Below are positions 25,196-33,406 of a stretch of DNA of 64,000 bases, in pieces. Source of the DNA: Enterobacteriaceae bacterium (GTDB taxonomy: Bacteria > Pseudomonadota > Gammaproteobacteria > Enterobacterales > Enterobacteriaceae); NCBI GenBank assembly GCA_902363335.1, contig CABIZV010000003.1, positions 62,001 to 126,000 of the forward strand, in the 5' to 3' direction. Within the stretch, counting starts at the first letter, position 1, and the number at the start of each line of letters is the position of its first letter. Both the position numbers and the translations under genes were made by a program. Below the pieces are notes generated by a model that did no database searches, was not told the origin of the DNA, and saw only the letters and a program-made list of their open reading frames with translations.

Positions 25196-25284
25196 GTAAG
25201 CGCCTTTGCCGGATGGCGGCGTAAACGCCTTATCCAGCCTACCTCCTTGTAGGCCTGATAAGCGCAGCGCCATCAGGCGTTTCG
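25196..25284. repeat. BIME between ilvN and uhpA
   Basis: Two REP units in opposite orientation: TGCCGGATGGCGGCGTAAACGCC / TTATCCAGCCTAC, then GTAGGCCTGATAAGCGCAGCGCCATCAGGC. This one lies between co-directional genes. Confidence 0.85.
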
Positions 25285-25302
25285 CAGCCTCAGGACAAAC
25301 CC

Positions 25303-25896
25303 ATGATTACCGTTGCCCTTATCGACGACCACACTATCGTTCGTTCAGGCTTTGCCCAACTGCTCAGTCTTGAGCCTGATTTGCAGGTGGTCGCCGAGTT
25401 TGGTTGCGGTCGCGAAGCGCTGGCGGGGCTACCGGGGCGCGGCGTGCAGGTCTGCATCTGTGATATCTCGATGCCGGATATCTCCGGTCTTGAACTGCTC
25501 AGCCAATTGCCAAAAGGCATGGCGATCATCATGCTCTCCGTCCACGACAGCCCGGCGCTGGTGGAACAGGCGCTAAACGCCGGGGCGCGCGGCTTTCTCT
25601 CCAAGCGTTGTAGCCCCGATGAGCTGATTGCAGCGGTACACACCGTGGCGACCGGCGGCTGCTATCTCACGCCGGATATCGCCGTTAAGCTGGCGGCAGG
25701 GCGTCAGGATCCGTTGACCAAACGTGAACGTCAGGTGGCGGAAAAACTGGCGCAGGGCATGGCGGTCAAAGAGATTGCCGCCGAGCTGGGGCTGTCGCCA
25801 AAAACGGTTCATGTGCATCGCGCTAACCTGATGGAAAAGCTGAACGTCAGCAACGACGTGGAACTGGCCCGCCGGATGTTCGACGGCTGGCAATGA
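25303..25896 (+). CDS. uhpA: Response regulator UhpA
   Basis: A 197-residue NarL/FixJ-type response regulator that activates uhpT after phosphorylation by UhpB. The receiver domain covers residues 1-120 with the phospho-acceptor D54 (CDISMPD). The LuxR-type helix-turn-helix occupies about residues 130-195 (LTKRERQVAEKLAQGMAVKEIAAELGLSPKTVHVHRANLMEKL). The ATG overlaps nothing upstream, and the stop overlaps uhpB by 4 nt (ATGA). Confidence 0.96.
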   Translation: MITVALIDDHTIVRSGFAQLLSLEPDLQVVAEFGCGREALAGLPGRGVQVCICDISMPDISGLELLSQLPKGMAIIMLSVHDSPALVEQALNAGARGFLSKRCSPDELIAAVHTVATGGCYLTPDIAVKLAAGRQDPLTKRERQVAEKLAQGMAVKEIAAELGLSPKTVHVHRANLMEKLNVSNDVELARRMFDGWQ

Positions 25897-27395
25897 GTAC
25901 CTTTCTCTCGCGGTTTATTACCGTTGTCGCCTGTTTCTTTATCTTCTCCGCCGCCTGGTTTTGCCTGTGGAGCATCAGCCTGCATCTGGTGGAACGCCCG
26001 GAGCTGGCGGTGCTGCTGTTCCCGTTCGGCCTGCGGTTGGGGATCATGCTGCAATCTCCGCGCGGTTATTGGCCGGTATTGCTGGGCGCGGAGTGGCTGC
26101 TGATTTTCTGGCTGGCGCAGGAAGTGGCGCTGGCGCATCTTCCTCTTTTGATGATCGGCAGCCTGCTGACGCTGTTACCTGTGGCGCTTATCTCGCGTTA
26201 TCGCCATCAGCGCGACTGGCGCACCTTGCTATTACAGGGCGCGGCGCTCGGCGCGGCGGCGTTGTTACAGTCGCTGCCGTGGCTCGGACAGGGCGAGGCT
26301 GCGTGGACCGCGCTGTTGCTGACCCTGACCGGTGGACTGACGCTGGCGCCTATCTGCCTTGTATTCTGGCACTATCTGACCAGCACCACCTGGCTGCCGC
26401 TCGGCCCGGCGGTGGTGTCCCAGCCGGTGAACTGGCGCGGGCGGCATCTGGTGTGGTATCTGCTGCTATTTAGCGTCAGTCTGTGGCTCCAGTTGGGGTT
26501 ACCGGCTGAGCTATCGCGCTTCACGCCGTTTTGTCTGGCGCTGCCGATTATCGCGCTGGCCTGGCACTACGGCTGGCAGGGGGCGCTGATTGCGACGTTA
26601 ATGAACGCCATTGCGCTGATTGCCAGCCAGACCTGGCACGATCATCCCGTCGATTTACTGCTCTCGCTGCTGGCGCAAAGCCTCACCGGGCTGCTACTTG
26701 GCGCGGGTATCCAGCGTCTGCGTGAACTCAACCAATCGCTGCAAAATGAGCTGGCGCGTAATCATCGGCTGGCGGAACGCCTGCTGGAAACCGAAGAGAG
26801 CGTGCGCCGCGACGTGGCGCGCGAACTGCACGATGATATCGGCCAGACCATCACGGCGATTCGTACCCAGGCGGGCATCGTGCAGCGGCTGGCCCCGGAG
26901 AATGCGGGCGTGAAGCAGAGCGGGGCGCATATCGAGCAGCTTTCGCTGGGCGTTTATGATTCCGTTCGTCGCCTGCTGGGGCGTTTGCGCCCACGCCAGC
27001 TCGACGATCTCACGCTAGAACAGGCTATTCGCTCGCTGCTGCGCGAAATGGAGCTGGAAAGTCGCGGTATCGTCAGTCATCTCGACTGGCACATTGATGA
27101 GTCGGTGCTCAGTGAAAACCAGCGCGTCACCCTGTTCCGCGTCTGCCAGGAAGGGCTGAACAACATTGTGAAACATGCTAACGCCAGCGCGGTAACGCTA
27201 CAGGGCTGGCAGCAGGACGACCGGCTGATGCTGGTGATGGAAGATGATGGCAGCGGCCTGCCGCCGGGTTCTGAAGGTCAGGGGTTTGGCCTTACCGGCA
27301 TGCGCGAACGGGTGGCGGCACTGGGCGGCTCGCTGACGATTTCTTGTATGCACGGCACGCGCGTGAGCGTGTCGTTGCCGACGCGTTACGTGTAA
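25893..27395 (+). CDS. uhpB: Sensor histidine kinase UhpB
   Basis: A 500-residue membrane kinase. The N-terminal half has about eight hydrophobic helices (MASE1-like). The dimerisation/phosphoacceptor segment follows with H313 in RELHDDIGQTI (HisKA_3), and then a short HATPase_c domain with NNIVKHA (N box) and DDGSGLPPG / GFGLTGMRERV (G boxes). It works with UhpC, which detects external glucose-6-phosphate, and phosphorylates UhpA (known). It sits between uhpA (4-nt overlap) and uhpC (9-nt gap). Confidence 0.96.
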   Translation: MSTFLSRFITVVACFFIFSAAWFCLWSISLHLVERPELAVLLFPFGLRLGIMLQSPRGYWPVLLGAEWLLIFWLAQEVALAHLPLLMIGSLLTLLPVALISRYRHQRDWRTLLLQGAALGAAALLQSLPWLGQGEAAWTALLLTLTGGLTLAPICLVFWHYLTSTTWLPLGPAVVSQPVNWRGRHLVWYLLLFSVSLWLQLGLPAELSRFTPFCLALPIIALAWHYGWQGALIATLMNAIALIASQTWHDHPVDLLLSLLAQSLTGLLLGAGIQRLRELNQSLQNELARNHRLAERLLETEESVRRDVARELHDDIGQTITAIRTQAGIVQRLAPENAGVKQSGAHIEQLSLGVYDSVRRLLGRLRPRQLDDLTLEQAIRSLLREMELESRGIVSHLDWHIDESVLSENQRVTLFRVCQEGLNNIVKHANASAVTLQGWQQDDRLMLVMEDDGSGLPPGSEGQGFGLTGMRERVAALGGSLTISCMHGTRVSVSLPTRYV

Positions 27396-27404
27396 GGAGC
27401 GGTG

Positions 27405-28724
27405 ATGCTGACGTTTTTTAAAGCCCCGGCCAATGCGCCGCTTATCACCGATAAACACGAGATTGACGCCCGCTATAGCTATTGGCGGCGACATATCCTG
27501 ATGACCATCTGGCTTGGCTATGCGCTCTTTTACTTCACCCGTAAAAGCTTTAACGCCGCAGTGCCGGAAATTCTTGCCAGCGGCGTGCTCACCCGCAACG
27601 ATATTGGCCTACTGGCGACGCTATTTTACATCACCTACGGGCTGTCGAAATTTGTCTCCGGCATCGTCAGCGACCGCTCCAACGCCCGCTATTTTATGGG
27701 CATCGGGCTGATTGCCACCGGCGTGGTGAACATTCTGTTCGGCTTCTCCACCTCGCTGTGGGCCTTTGCCGTACTGTGGGCGATGAACGCCTTTTTCCAG
27801 GGCTGGGGCGCACCGGTCTGCGCGCGCCTGCTGACCGCCTGGTATTCACGTAACGAACGCGGCGGCTGGTGGGCCATCTGGAACACCGCGCACAACGTCG
27901 GCGGGGCATTAATTCCCATCATCATGGCGGCAGCGGCGCTGCACTACGGCTGGCGCGCCGGGATGATGATGGCGGGCGTGATGGCGATAGTTGTCGGTAT
28001 TTTCCTGTGCTGGCGGCTGCGCGACCGCCCGCAGGCCATTGGTTTGCCGCCGGTGGGCGACTGGCGACACGACGAGCTGGAAATCGCCCAACAGCAGGAA
28101 GGCGCGGGGCTAACCCGCAAAGAGATCCTCACCAAATACGTGCTACTGAACCCCTATATCTGGTTACTCTCGCTGTGCTACGTGCTGGTGTACGTGGTGC
28201 GCGCGGCGATTAACGACTGGGGAAATCTGTATATGTCGGAGACGCTGGGGGTTGATTTGGTGACGGCGAATACCGCGGTGACAATGTTTGAGCTGGGCGG
28301 GTTTATCGGTGCGCTGGTGGCGGGCTGGGGGGCGGACAAACTGTTCAACGGTAACCGTGGGCCGATGAACCTGATTTTCGCCGCCGGGATTTTGCTCTCC
28401 GTAGGCTCGCTGTGGCTGATGCCGTTTGCCAGCTACGTGATGCAGGCGGCGTGCTTCTTCACCACCGGCTTCTTCGTCTTTGGCCCGCAGATGTTGATTG
28501 GCATGGCGGCGGCGGAATGTTCGCACAAAGAGGCGGCGGGGGCGGCAACCGGGTTTGTCGGACTGTTTGCCTATCTCGGAGCATCGCTTTCCGGCTGGCC
28601 GCTGGCGAAGGTGATGGAAGTCTGGCACTGGACGGGATTTTTTGTAGTAATCGCCATTGCGGCGGGGATTTCCGCACTGCTGCTATTGCCGTTTTTAAAC
28701 GCTCAGGCGCCGCGCGAAGCGTGA
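27405..28724 (+). CDS. uhpC: Hexose-phosphate sensor UhpC (MFS)
   Basis: A 439-residue, 12-helix organophosphate:phosphate-antiporter homologue that acts as the glucose-6-phosphate receptor for UhpB rather than chiefly as a transporter (known). Length equals that of the E. coli protein when the ATG at 27405 is used; AGGAG lies 5 nt ahead. The helix region ALFYFTRKSFNAAVP carries the conserved Arg shared with UhpT and GlpT. The stop codon overlaps the CRP site of uhpT. Confidence 0.95.
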   Translation: MLTFFKAPANAPLITDKHEIDARYSYWRRHILMTIWLGYALFYFTRKSFNAAVPEILASGVLTRNDIGLLATLFYITYGLSKFVSGIVSDRSNARYFMGIGLIATGVVNILFGFSTSLWAFAVLWAMNAFFQGWGAPVCARLLTAWYSRNERGGWWAIWNTAHNVGGALIPIIMAAAALHYGWRAGMMMAGVMAIVVGIFLCWRLRDRPQAIGLPPVGDWRHDELEIAQQQEGAGLTRKEILTKYVLLNPYIWLLSLCYVLVYVVRAAINDWGNLYMSETLGVDLVTANTAVTMFELGGFIGALVAGWGADKLFNGNRGPMNLIFAAGILLSVGSLWLMPFASYVMQAACFFTTGFFVFGPQMLIGMAAAECSHKEAAGAATGFVGLFAYLGASLSGWPLAKVMEVWHWTGFFVVIAIAAGISALLLLPFLNAQAPREA

Positions 28725-28735
28725 CCAGCTTCACC
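28720..28735 (+). promoter_or_regulatory. CRP site of uhpT at -103.5
   Basis: CGTGA-CCAGCT-TCACC is centred at 28727.5. With the -10 box TACAAT at 28819-28824, transcription should start near 28831, which places the site at -103.5. That is the position reported for CRP at E. coli uhpT. Confidence 0.7.
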
Positions 28736-28764
28736 TTTCTTCGCCGAATGGGCGAAAACTAAGA

Positions 28765-28831
28765 AATTTTCCCGGTTTCACCTGGACGCTGTCTCAGGCG
28801 TCTTGCCCGGCTGATTTTTACAATGCCTGCT
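28765..28831 (+). promoter_or_regulatory. UhpA-dependent promoter of uhpT
   Basis: A -10 box TACAAT (28819-28824) has no recognisable -35, as expected of an activator-dependent promoter. Upstream, CCTGG...CAGG (28780-28796) forms an interrupted dyad in the region where UhpA binds in E. coli (-80 to -32). The leader then has a CCTGC...GCAGG hairpin (28826-28840). Confidence 0.55.
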
Positions 28832-28870
28832 ATTCGCAGGTAAAAAAATCAGCTCAGGAGCAACCCAATC

Positions 28871-30262
28871 ATGCTGGCCTTCTTAAATCAGGTGCGTAAG
28901 CCGACCCTGGATCTGCCGCTCGAAGTGCGGCGCAAAATGTGGTTCAAACCGTTCATGCAGTCCTATCTGGTGGTGTTCATCGGCTACCTGACCATGTACC
29001 TGATCCGCAAAAACTTCAACATCGCGCAGAACGACATGATCGGCACCTATGGGCTGAGCATGACGCAGTTGGGGATGATTGGGCTCGGCTTCTCCATCAC
29101 CTACGGCGTGGGGAAAACGCTGGTTTCCTACTATGCCGACGGCAAAAATACCAAGCAGTTCCTGCCGCTGATGCTGATCCTCTCCGCCATCTGTATGCTC
29201 GGCTTTAGCGCTAGCATGGGGCCGGGTACCGTCAGCTTGTACCTGATGATTGCCTTCTACGCGCTGAGCGGCTTCTTCCAGAGCACCGGCGGCTCATGCA
29301 GCTATTCGACCATCACCAAATGGACGCCGCGCCGTAAGCGTGGCTCTTATCTGGGTATGTGGAACATCTCCCACAATCTCGGCGGCGCGGGCGCGGCAGG
29401 CGTGGCGCTGTTTGGCGCAAACGTGCTGTTCGACGGTCACGTCATCGGCATGTTTATCTTCCCGTCGATTATTGCGCTGATCGTGGGCTTTATTGGGCTG
29501 CGCTATGGTAGCGACTCCCCGGAATCTTATGGCCTCGGTAAAGCGGAAGAGCTGTTCGGCGAAGAGATCAGCGAAGAGGACAAAGAAACCGAAGATAACG
29601 ACATGACCAAGTGGCAGATCTTTGTTGAGTACGTGCTTAAAAACAAAGTGATCTGGCTGCTGTGTTTCTCCAACATCTTCCTGTACGTGGTGCGCATTGG
29701 TATCGACCAGTGGTCGACCGTGTATGCCTTCCAGGAGCTGAAGCTGTCGAAAGAGGTCGCGATTCAGGGCTTTACCCTGTTTGAAGTGGGCGCGCTGGTG
29801 GGGACGTTGCTGTGGGGCTGGCTGTCGGATCTCGCCAACGGTCGTCGTGCGCTGGTGGCCTGTATCGCACTGGCATTGATTATCGCCACCCTCGGTGTTT
29901 ATCAGCACGCCAGCAACCAATATGTTTACCTCGCTTCCCTGTTCGCCCTCGGCTTCCTGGTGTTTGGCCCGCAATTATTAATTGGCGTGGCGGCCGTTGG
30001 TTTCGTGCCGAAAAAAGCGATTGGCGCAGCCGATGGGATCAAAGGCACCTTCGCCTACCTGATTGGCGACAGTTTTGCCAAGCTGGGGCTGGGGATGATT
30101 GCCGACGGCACGCCGGTCTTTGGACTGACAGGCTGGGCGGGTACCTTCGCCGCCCTGGACACTGCGGCTATTGCCTGTATCTGCCTGATGGCTATCGTGG
30201 CGGTATTTGAAGAACGTAAAATTCGCCGCGAGAAGAAAATCCAGCAGTTAAAAATGGCGTAA
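28871..30262 (+). CDS. uhpT: Hexose-6-phosphate:phosphate antiporter UhpT
   Basis: A 463-residue MFS transporter of the organophosphate:phosphate antiporter family that imports glucose-6-P and related sugars, and also fosfomycin, in exchange for phosphate (known). It matches the E. coli protein over its full length. The two substrate-binding arginines fall in MYLIRKNFN (helix 1) and in VVRIGIDQW (helix 7). A strong CAGGAG ribosome site precedes the ATG. The gene is separated from uhpABC by 146 nt containing its own regulated promoter. Confidence 0.97.
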   Translation: MLAFLNQVRKPTLDLPLEVRRKMWFKPFMQSYLVVFIGYLTMYLIRKNFNIAQNDMIGTYGLSMTQLGMIGLGFSITYGVGKTLVSYYADGKNTKQFLPLMLILSAICMLGFSASMGPGTVSLYLMIAFYALSGFFQSTGGSCSYSTITKWTPRRKRGSYLGMWNISHNLGGAGAAGVALFGANVLFDGHVIGMFIFPSIIALIVGFIGLRYGSDSPESYGLGKAEELFGEEISEEDKETEDNDMTKWQIFVEYVLKNKVIWLLCFSNIFLYVVRIGIDQWSTVYAFQELKLSKEVAIQGFTLFEVGALVGTLLWGWLSDLANGRRALVACIALALIIATLGVYQHASNQYVYLASLFALGFLVFGPQLLIGVAAVGFVPKKAIGAADGIKGTFAYLIGDSFAKLGLGMIADGTPVFGLTGWAGTFAALDTAAIACICLMAIVAVFEERKIRREKKIQQLKMA

Positions 30263-30299
30263 GTGTGTTGAGTCCGGCTCTACCTCGCAATATCGGTCG

Positions 30300-30388
30300 C
30301 TAGCTTTGTAGGCCGGATAAGCGAAGCGCCATCCGGCAGCATGTTGCAGATTGCCGGATGGCGGCGTAAACGCCTTATCCGGCCTACT
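30300..30388. repeat. BIME between uhpT and the LysR pseudogene
   Basis: Two inverted REPs: GTAGGCCGGATAAGCGAAGCGCCATCCGGC, then GCCGGATGGCGGCGTAAACGCC / TTATCCGGCCTAC. The right REP touches the stop codon of the LysR gene. Confidence 0.88.
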
Positions 30389-31279
30389 GGCTGGTTTCAT
30401 ACAGTAACTCGCGCAGCCACTGATGCGCCGCATCACGATGAGTGCGTTCATGCCAGGCCATGCTTTTGGTGAAGCCGTTAATCGCCACCGGTGGTGTTTG
30501 TACGCAAAGGTTAGCGTGCGTGCTCGCCAGACGACTCGGCACCACCGCTATCATCTCGCTTATCGCCAGCACTTCTGGCAGCACCAGGAAACTGCTTACC
30601 GACAGGCCAATCCGACGCTTACGACCGATTTTCGCTAATGCCTCGTCGGTGACGCCCCAGAAACTCTCTCCCTCGTAAGAAACCAGAATATGCTCCAGCG
30701 TGCAAAAACGCTCAACAGTTAGCGACTGATATGCATCAGGATGGTTGGCCCGCAGCATACAAACGTAGTGCTCTTCATAAAGCGTACGGCTGTGCAGATC
30801 GCCCGGCGTGGTATTGGGGGTGAGTAGAGCGAGGTCGATTTTCCCCTGTTCAAACTGCGCGGTCAGGCGATCTGGCTCCACCGGGATCACCCGTACGCGA
30901 ATGCCCGGTGCGCGAACCTTTAGGGCCGCGATAAACGGCACTACGACCGCTTTGAGTGCATAGTCGGTGGCTGCCAGCGTAAAGGTGAAGTCGGCGGTGA
31001 GCGGGTCAAATTGAAGTGGTTGTAGCAGCGTGTTGATATCGCTAAGAATCTGCTTCACCGTCGGGCAAGTTGCTGAGCGCGCAGCGTCGGTACCATGCCG
31101 TGCGGGGCGCGAATAAACAGCGGGTCGTCAAAATTATCCCGCAACCGGGTCAGCATTCCACTGACGGCGGGTTGGGTCAGTGAGAGCCGAGCCGCCGCCC
31201 GGGTGACGCTACGCTCATCAAGCAGCGCGTCGAGCGTTTTCAGCAAATTAAGGTCGAGGGTTCTGAGATCCGGTTTCAT
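30384..31279 (-). pseudogene. LysR-family regulator with a -1 frameshift after the HTH
   Basis: Two adjacent frames together make one LysR protein of about 298 aa. The first (31279 to 31055) encodes the winged helix (LLKTLDALLDERSVTRAAARLSLTQPAVSGML). The second (ending 30384) encodes the effector domain from VKQILSDINTLLQP. The break falls at the three-base run GGG at 31063-31065 (CCC on the coding strand); adding one C would join them as QQLAPTVKQILSDI. It is therefore either a true single-base deletion or a sequencing error. It occupies the K-12 adeQ position between uhpT and yicN. The effector is unknown. Confidence 0.82.
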
Positions 31280-31384
31280 TATCGACTTCCTTCAGGGAGC
31301 TAACGCACATTATGGCACGCCCGATTCTCGACAGGGCGTAATTTCCCATTATGATGTCGGGGTTTAGTTAAGGTGAGAGCGGGC

Positions 31385-31837
31385 ATGATCTGGTTGATTC
31401 TGGCCACCCTGGCGGTGGTTTTTGTTGTAGGATTTCGGATCCTGACCTCAAGTTCCCGGCGGGCCATCCGCCGCCTGAGTGAGCGGCTGGCGATTACGCC
31501 CGAACCGGTAGAGTCGATGATTGACCAACTCGGTAAAGCGCAGGGCGAAGAGTATATGCGCTATCTTGAGCGCCCGAATGAAGCGCATTTGCAAAACGCG
31601 GCGCAGGTGCTGCTTATCTGGCAGGTGTGTATCGTCGACGGCAGCGAGTCAAACATGCAAAGCTGGCATCGACGTTTGCAAAAAGGGCGTCTGGCAGCGC
31701 CGATAACCGATGCCCAGGTGCGGCTGGCGATGAGCTTCCTGCGGGAACTGGAGCCGGATTTCAGTGAGCTTAATGCCTTCCAGTATCGCTATAACGCGTT
31801 GTTCCACGAAGATATTGGCGTTCACTGGCTGCACTGA
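31385..31837 (+). CDS. yicN: DUF1198 protein YicN
   Basis: A 150-residue protein matching E. coli YicN in length and sequence. A single N-terminal hydrophobic helix (WLILATLAVVFVVGFRIL) anchors it to the inner membrane, and the remainder is an acidic, helical cytosolic domain (QNAAQVLLIWQVCIVDGSE, ending VHWLH). Function is unknown. ATG 31385 is used because AGGTGAG precedes it and the length then equals that of YicN. Confidence 0.93.
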   Translation: MIWLILATLAVVFVVGFRILTSSSRRAIRRLSERLAITPEPVESMIDQLGKAQGEEYMRYLERPNEAHLQNAAQVLLIWQVCIVDGSESNMQSWHRRLQKGRLAAPITDAQVRLAMSFLRELEPDFSELNAFQYRYNALFHEDIGVHWLH

Positions 31838-31939
31838 TATCAATCCACGTGATGTTGTGTATTGATAATGGTGATTATATTTATATCACTCATGGGCGCA
31901 TGATCGACCTCGTCAACACATTCACCGACGAGGTTCACC

Positions 31940-32464
31940 ATGAAACAGTCAATGCAACAAAGCGCTATCGTCTGGCCAGAAGATTACCTGCCAGGCACCA
32001 CCGACAACTTTGCCTCCAACGAAATCATCGTTAGCGGCCTGACCGCCAGACAAATCTGGGCGCAGCTTGATGACACCACGCTGTGGCCGACCTACTACAG
32101 CAACGTGGCGGATATCCATTTCCACGACGGCAGCGGCCCACAGCTCAGCGCAAACGCCCGTTTCCGTTTCTCTACTTTCGGCTTCCCGATTGAAGCGCAG
32201 GTGACCGAGTATGTTCCACCGGTTGAGGGCCAGGCTGCCCGCATGGCTTGGCACGGCTGGGCAGAGGGAGATGCCGCTACTCGTCTGGACGTCATTCACG
32301 CCTGGCTGTTTGAAGATTTACCGGGTAACCGCGTGCGCATTCTGACGCAGGAATCGCAGATTGGGGTACCCGCGCAAGAACTGGCGCGCACTGTGCCGAA
32401 TCCGATGATCAATGGGCATCAGGAGTGGATTATGGGGCTGGTGAAATCGGCGCGCGGTGAGTGA
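31940..32464 (+). CDS. SRPBCC (START/Bet v1-like) family protein
   Basis: A 174-residue cytosolic protein with the SRPBCC fold pattern: a strand (NEIIVSGLTARQIWAQLDDTTLWPTYYSNV) leading into an alpha/beta grip, and a C-terminal long helix (PNPMINGHQEWIMGLVKSA). Such proteins bind hydrophobic ligands in a cavity; no ligand can be named. It stands alone behind an AT-rich promoter region at 31838-31939 and is absent from the K-12 locus as I recall it. Confidence 0.75.
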   Translation: MKQSMQQSAIVWPEDYLPGTTDNFASNEIIVSGLTARQIWAQLDDTTLWPTYYSNVADIHFHDGSGPQLSANARFRFSTFGFPIEAQVTEYVPPVEGQAARMAWHGWAEGDAATRLDVIHAWLFEDLPGNRVRILTQESQIGVPAQELARTVPNPMINGHQEWIMGLVKSARGE

Positions 32465-32465
32465 G

Positions 32466-32508
32466 TTACAGTGCCTGATGGCGCTACGCTTATCAGGCCT
32501 ACAAAGCC
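32466..32508. repeat. REP between the SRPBCC gene and the toxin-antitoxin pair
   Basis: TGCCTGATGGCGCTACGC / TTATCAGGCCTAC is a single REP palindrome at a convergent junction. Confidence 0.8.
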
Positions 32509-32526
32509 ATTCATCCGGTATAATCG

Positions 32527-32850
32527 TTAAACCAGCACTTTCAGGCCATGTTTTTGAACTACGCTAAGCAGTTTCAGCGACATTCCACTGGGCCGCTTAG
32601 CACCTGTTTCCCATTTTTGTATTGTTGAAACGCTGGTGTTCAGGTAGCGGGCGAAAATGGGTTGGCTAATGTTTAACTTCTCACGCATCGCTTTTATCTC
32701 AATGGGTTGAAGGTTTTGTACCTGACTAATGCACGTTTTATCAAAGTTGCGCATGGTTTCCTGCGGAATCGCATCTACGCTAAACAATCCAGCGGCAGCG
32801 CTATGGATCGCTTCGAAGGCAGGGCTTTTGTGTTTATTTTTTGTGGTCAT
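32527..32850 (-). CDS. HTH (XRE-type) antitoxin of a RelE/HigB-like pair
   Basis: A 107-residue DNA-binding antitoxin. The C-terminal Cro/C1-type helix-turn-helix covers about residues 48-105 (IKAMREKLNISQPIFARYLNTSVSTIQKWETGAKRPSGMSLKLL). It overlaps the upstream toxin gene by 17 nt, giving the toxin-first order of HigBA/NadS-type modules. It likely neutralises the toxin and represses the operon through the palindrome at 33218-33236 (inference). Confidence 0.85.
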   Translation of the reverse strand: MTTKNKHKSPAFEAIHSAAAGLFSVDAIPQETMRNFDKTCISQVQNLQPIEIKAMREKLNISQPIFARYLNTSVSTIQKWETGAKRPSGMSLKLLSVVQKHGLKVLV

Positions 32851-33193
32851 AGAATACCTCCACCAATTCCTTATTCCTGATTAACGCGATGAGCTTGTCA
32901 TCGGCGAGGTTAGCGTAATGCTTTGCTAACTCACGGAACCCAGCCAGTTCGCGATAGTTGATAGTCGACATATCCTGTTTAGCGTACAGAAACGTGTAAA
33001 ACCAATGCTCACCCCCTTTAGCCAAAATAATGGCCCGGTCACGATTCTGATTAAGGCGTTTTTTGAAAACGCCGCCGCCAAGATTGTCGACTTGCCCGTT
33101 AAGCGCAGCCTTGATAGCACAGCATAATTCTTCATCATTAATCGCGTGAGAGTGAGCTTCCCTGTTAAACCATTTGGTTTTGAAAATACGCAT
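32834..33193 (-). CDS. RelE-like toxin (PF06296 type)
   Basis: A 119-residue toxin of the group annotated as type II RelE/HigB-like, formerly DUF1044. Recognisable stretches are MRIFKTKWFNREA, NLGGGVFKKRLNQNRDRAIILAKGGEHWFYTFLYAKQD, and ELAGFRELAKHYANLAD. The basic RLNQNRxR and the FYTFLYAK block form the presumed RNA-binding core. Family members cleave mRNA on the ribosome or inhibit translation, but activity here is inferred. The ATG at 33193 is preferred over a 17-codon upstream extension because it puts the family start MRIFKTKxF first. Confidence 0.85.
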   Translation of the reverse strand: MRIFKTKWFNREAHSHAINDEELCCAIKAALNGQVDNLGGGVFKKRLNQNRDRAIILAKGGEHWFYTFLYAKQDMSTINYRELAGFRELAKHYANLADDKLIALIRNKELVEVFYDHKK

Positions 33194-33217
33194 AGAGTGA
33201 CATCCTGTAACCGTAAA

Positions 33218-33236
33218 TATAGCACTTAGTGTTATA
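33218..33236. promoter_or_regulatory. Palindromic operator of the toxin-antitoxin operon
   Basis: TATAGCACT-t-AGTGTTATA is a 19-bp near-perfect dyad 25 nt ahead of the toxin start. It probably overlaps the promoter (TATAAC on the minus strand) and suits autoregulation by the HTH antitoxin. Confidence 0.6.
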
Positions 33237-33406
33237 GTAAGCATTCGTTAAGAGCTTTAAACGGAGAAATAAAGAATTTTGCTCAGTGCGCGAGCCTCGT
33301 CGCAAAACGTATTGCAACGCCGACAGTTGCCAAAACGTTAAATCCATCACATTTAAAATGTTACACTGCGTGACTTTTCTACAAAAACACCTCGCAGGTA
33401 ACAAAA

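Noticed and set aside
28164..28628. 154-codon frame opposite uhpC
   Set aside because: Antisense shadow, His/Arg-rich with no family resemblance.
33302..33315. PurR operator for nepI (GCAA-AACGTA-TTGC)
   Set aside because: The PurR core is a 12-bp GCAAACGTTTGC-type dyad with a fixed centre; this one is two bases longer, so I did not call it.
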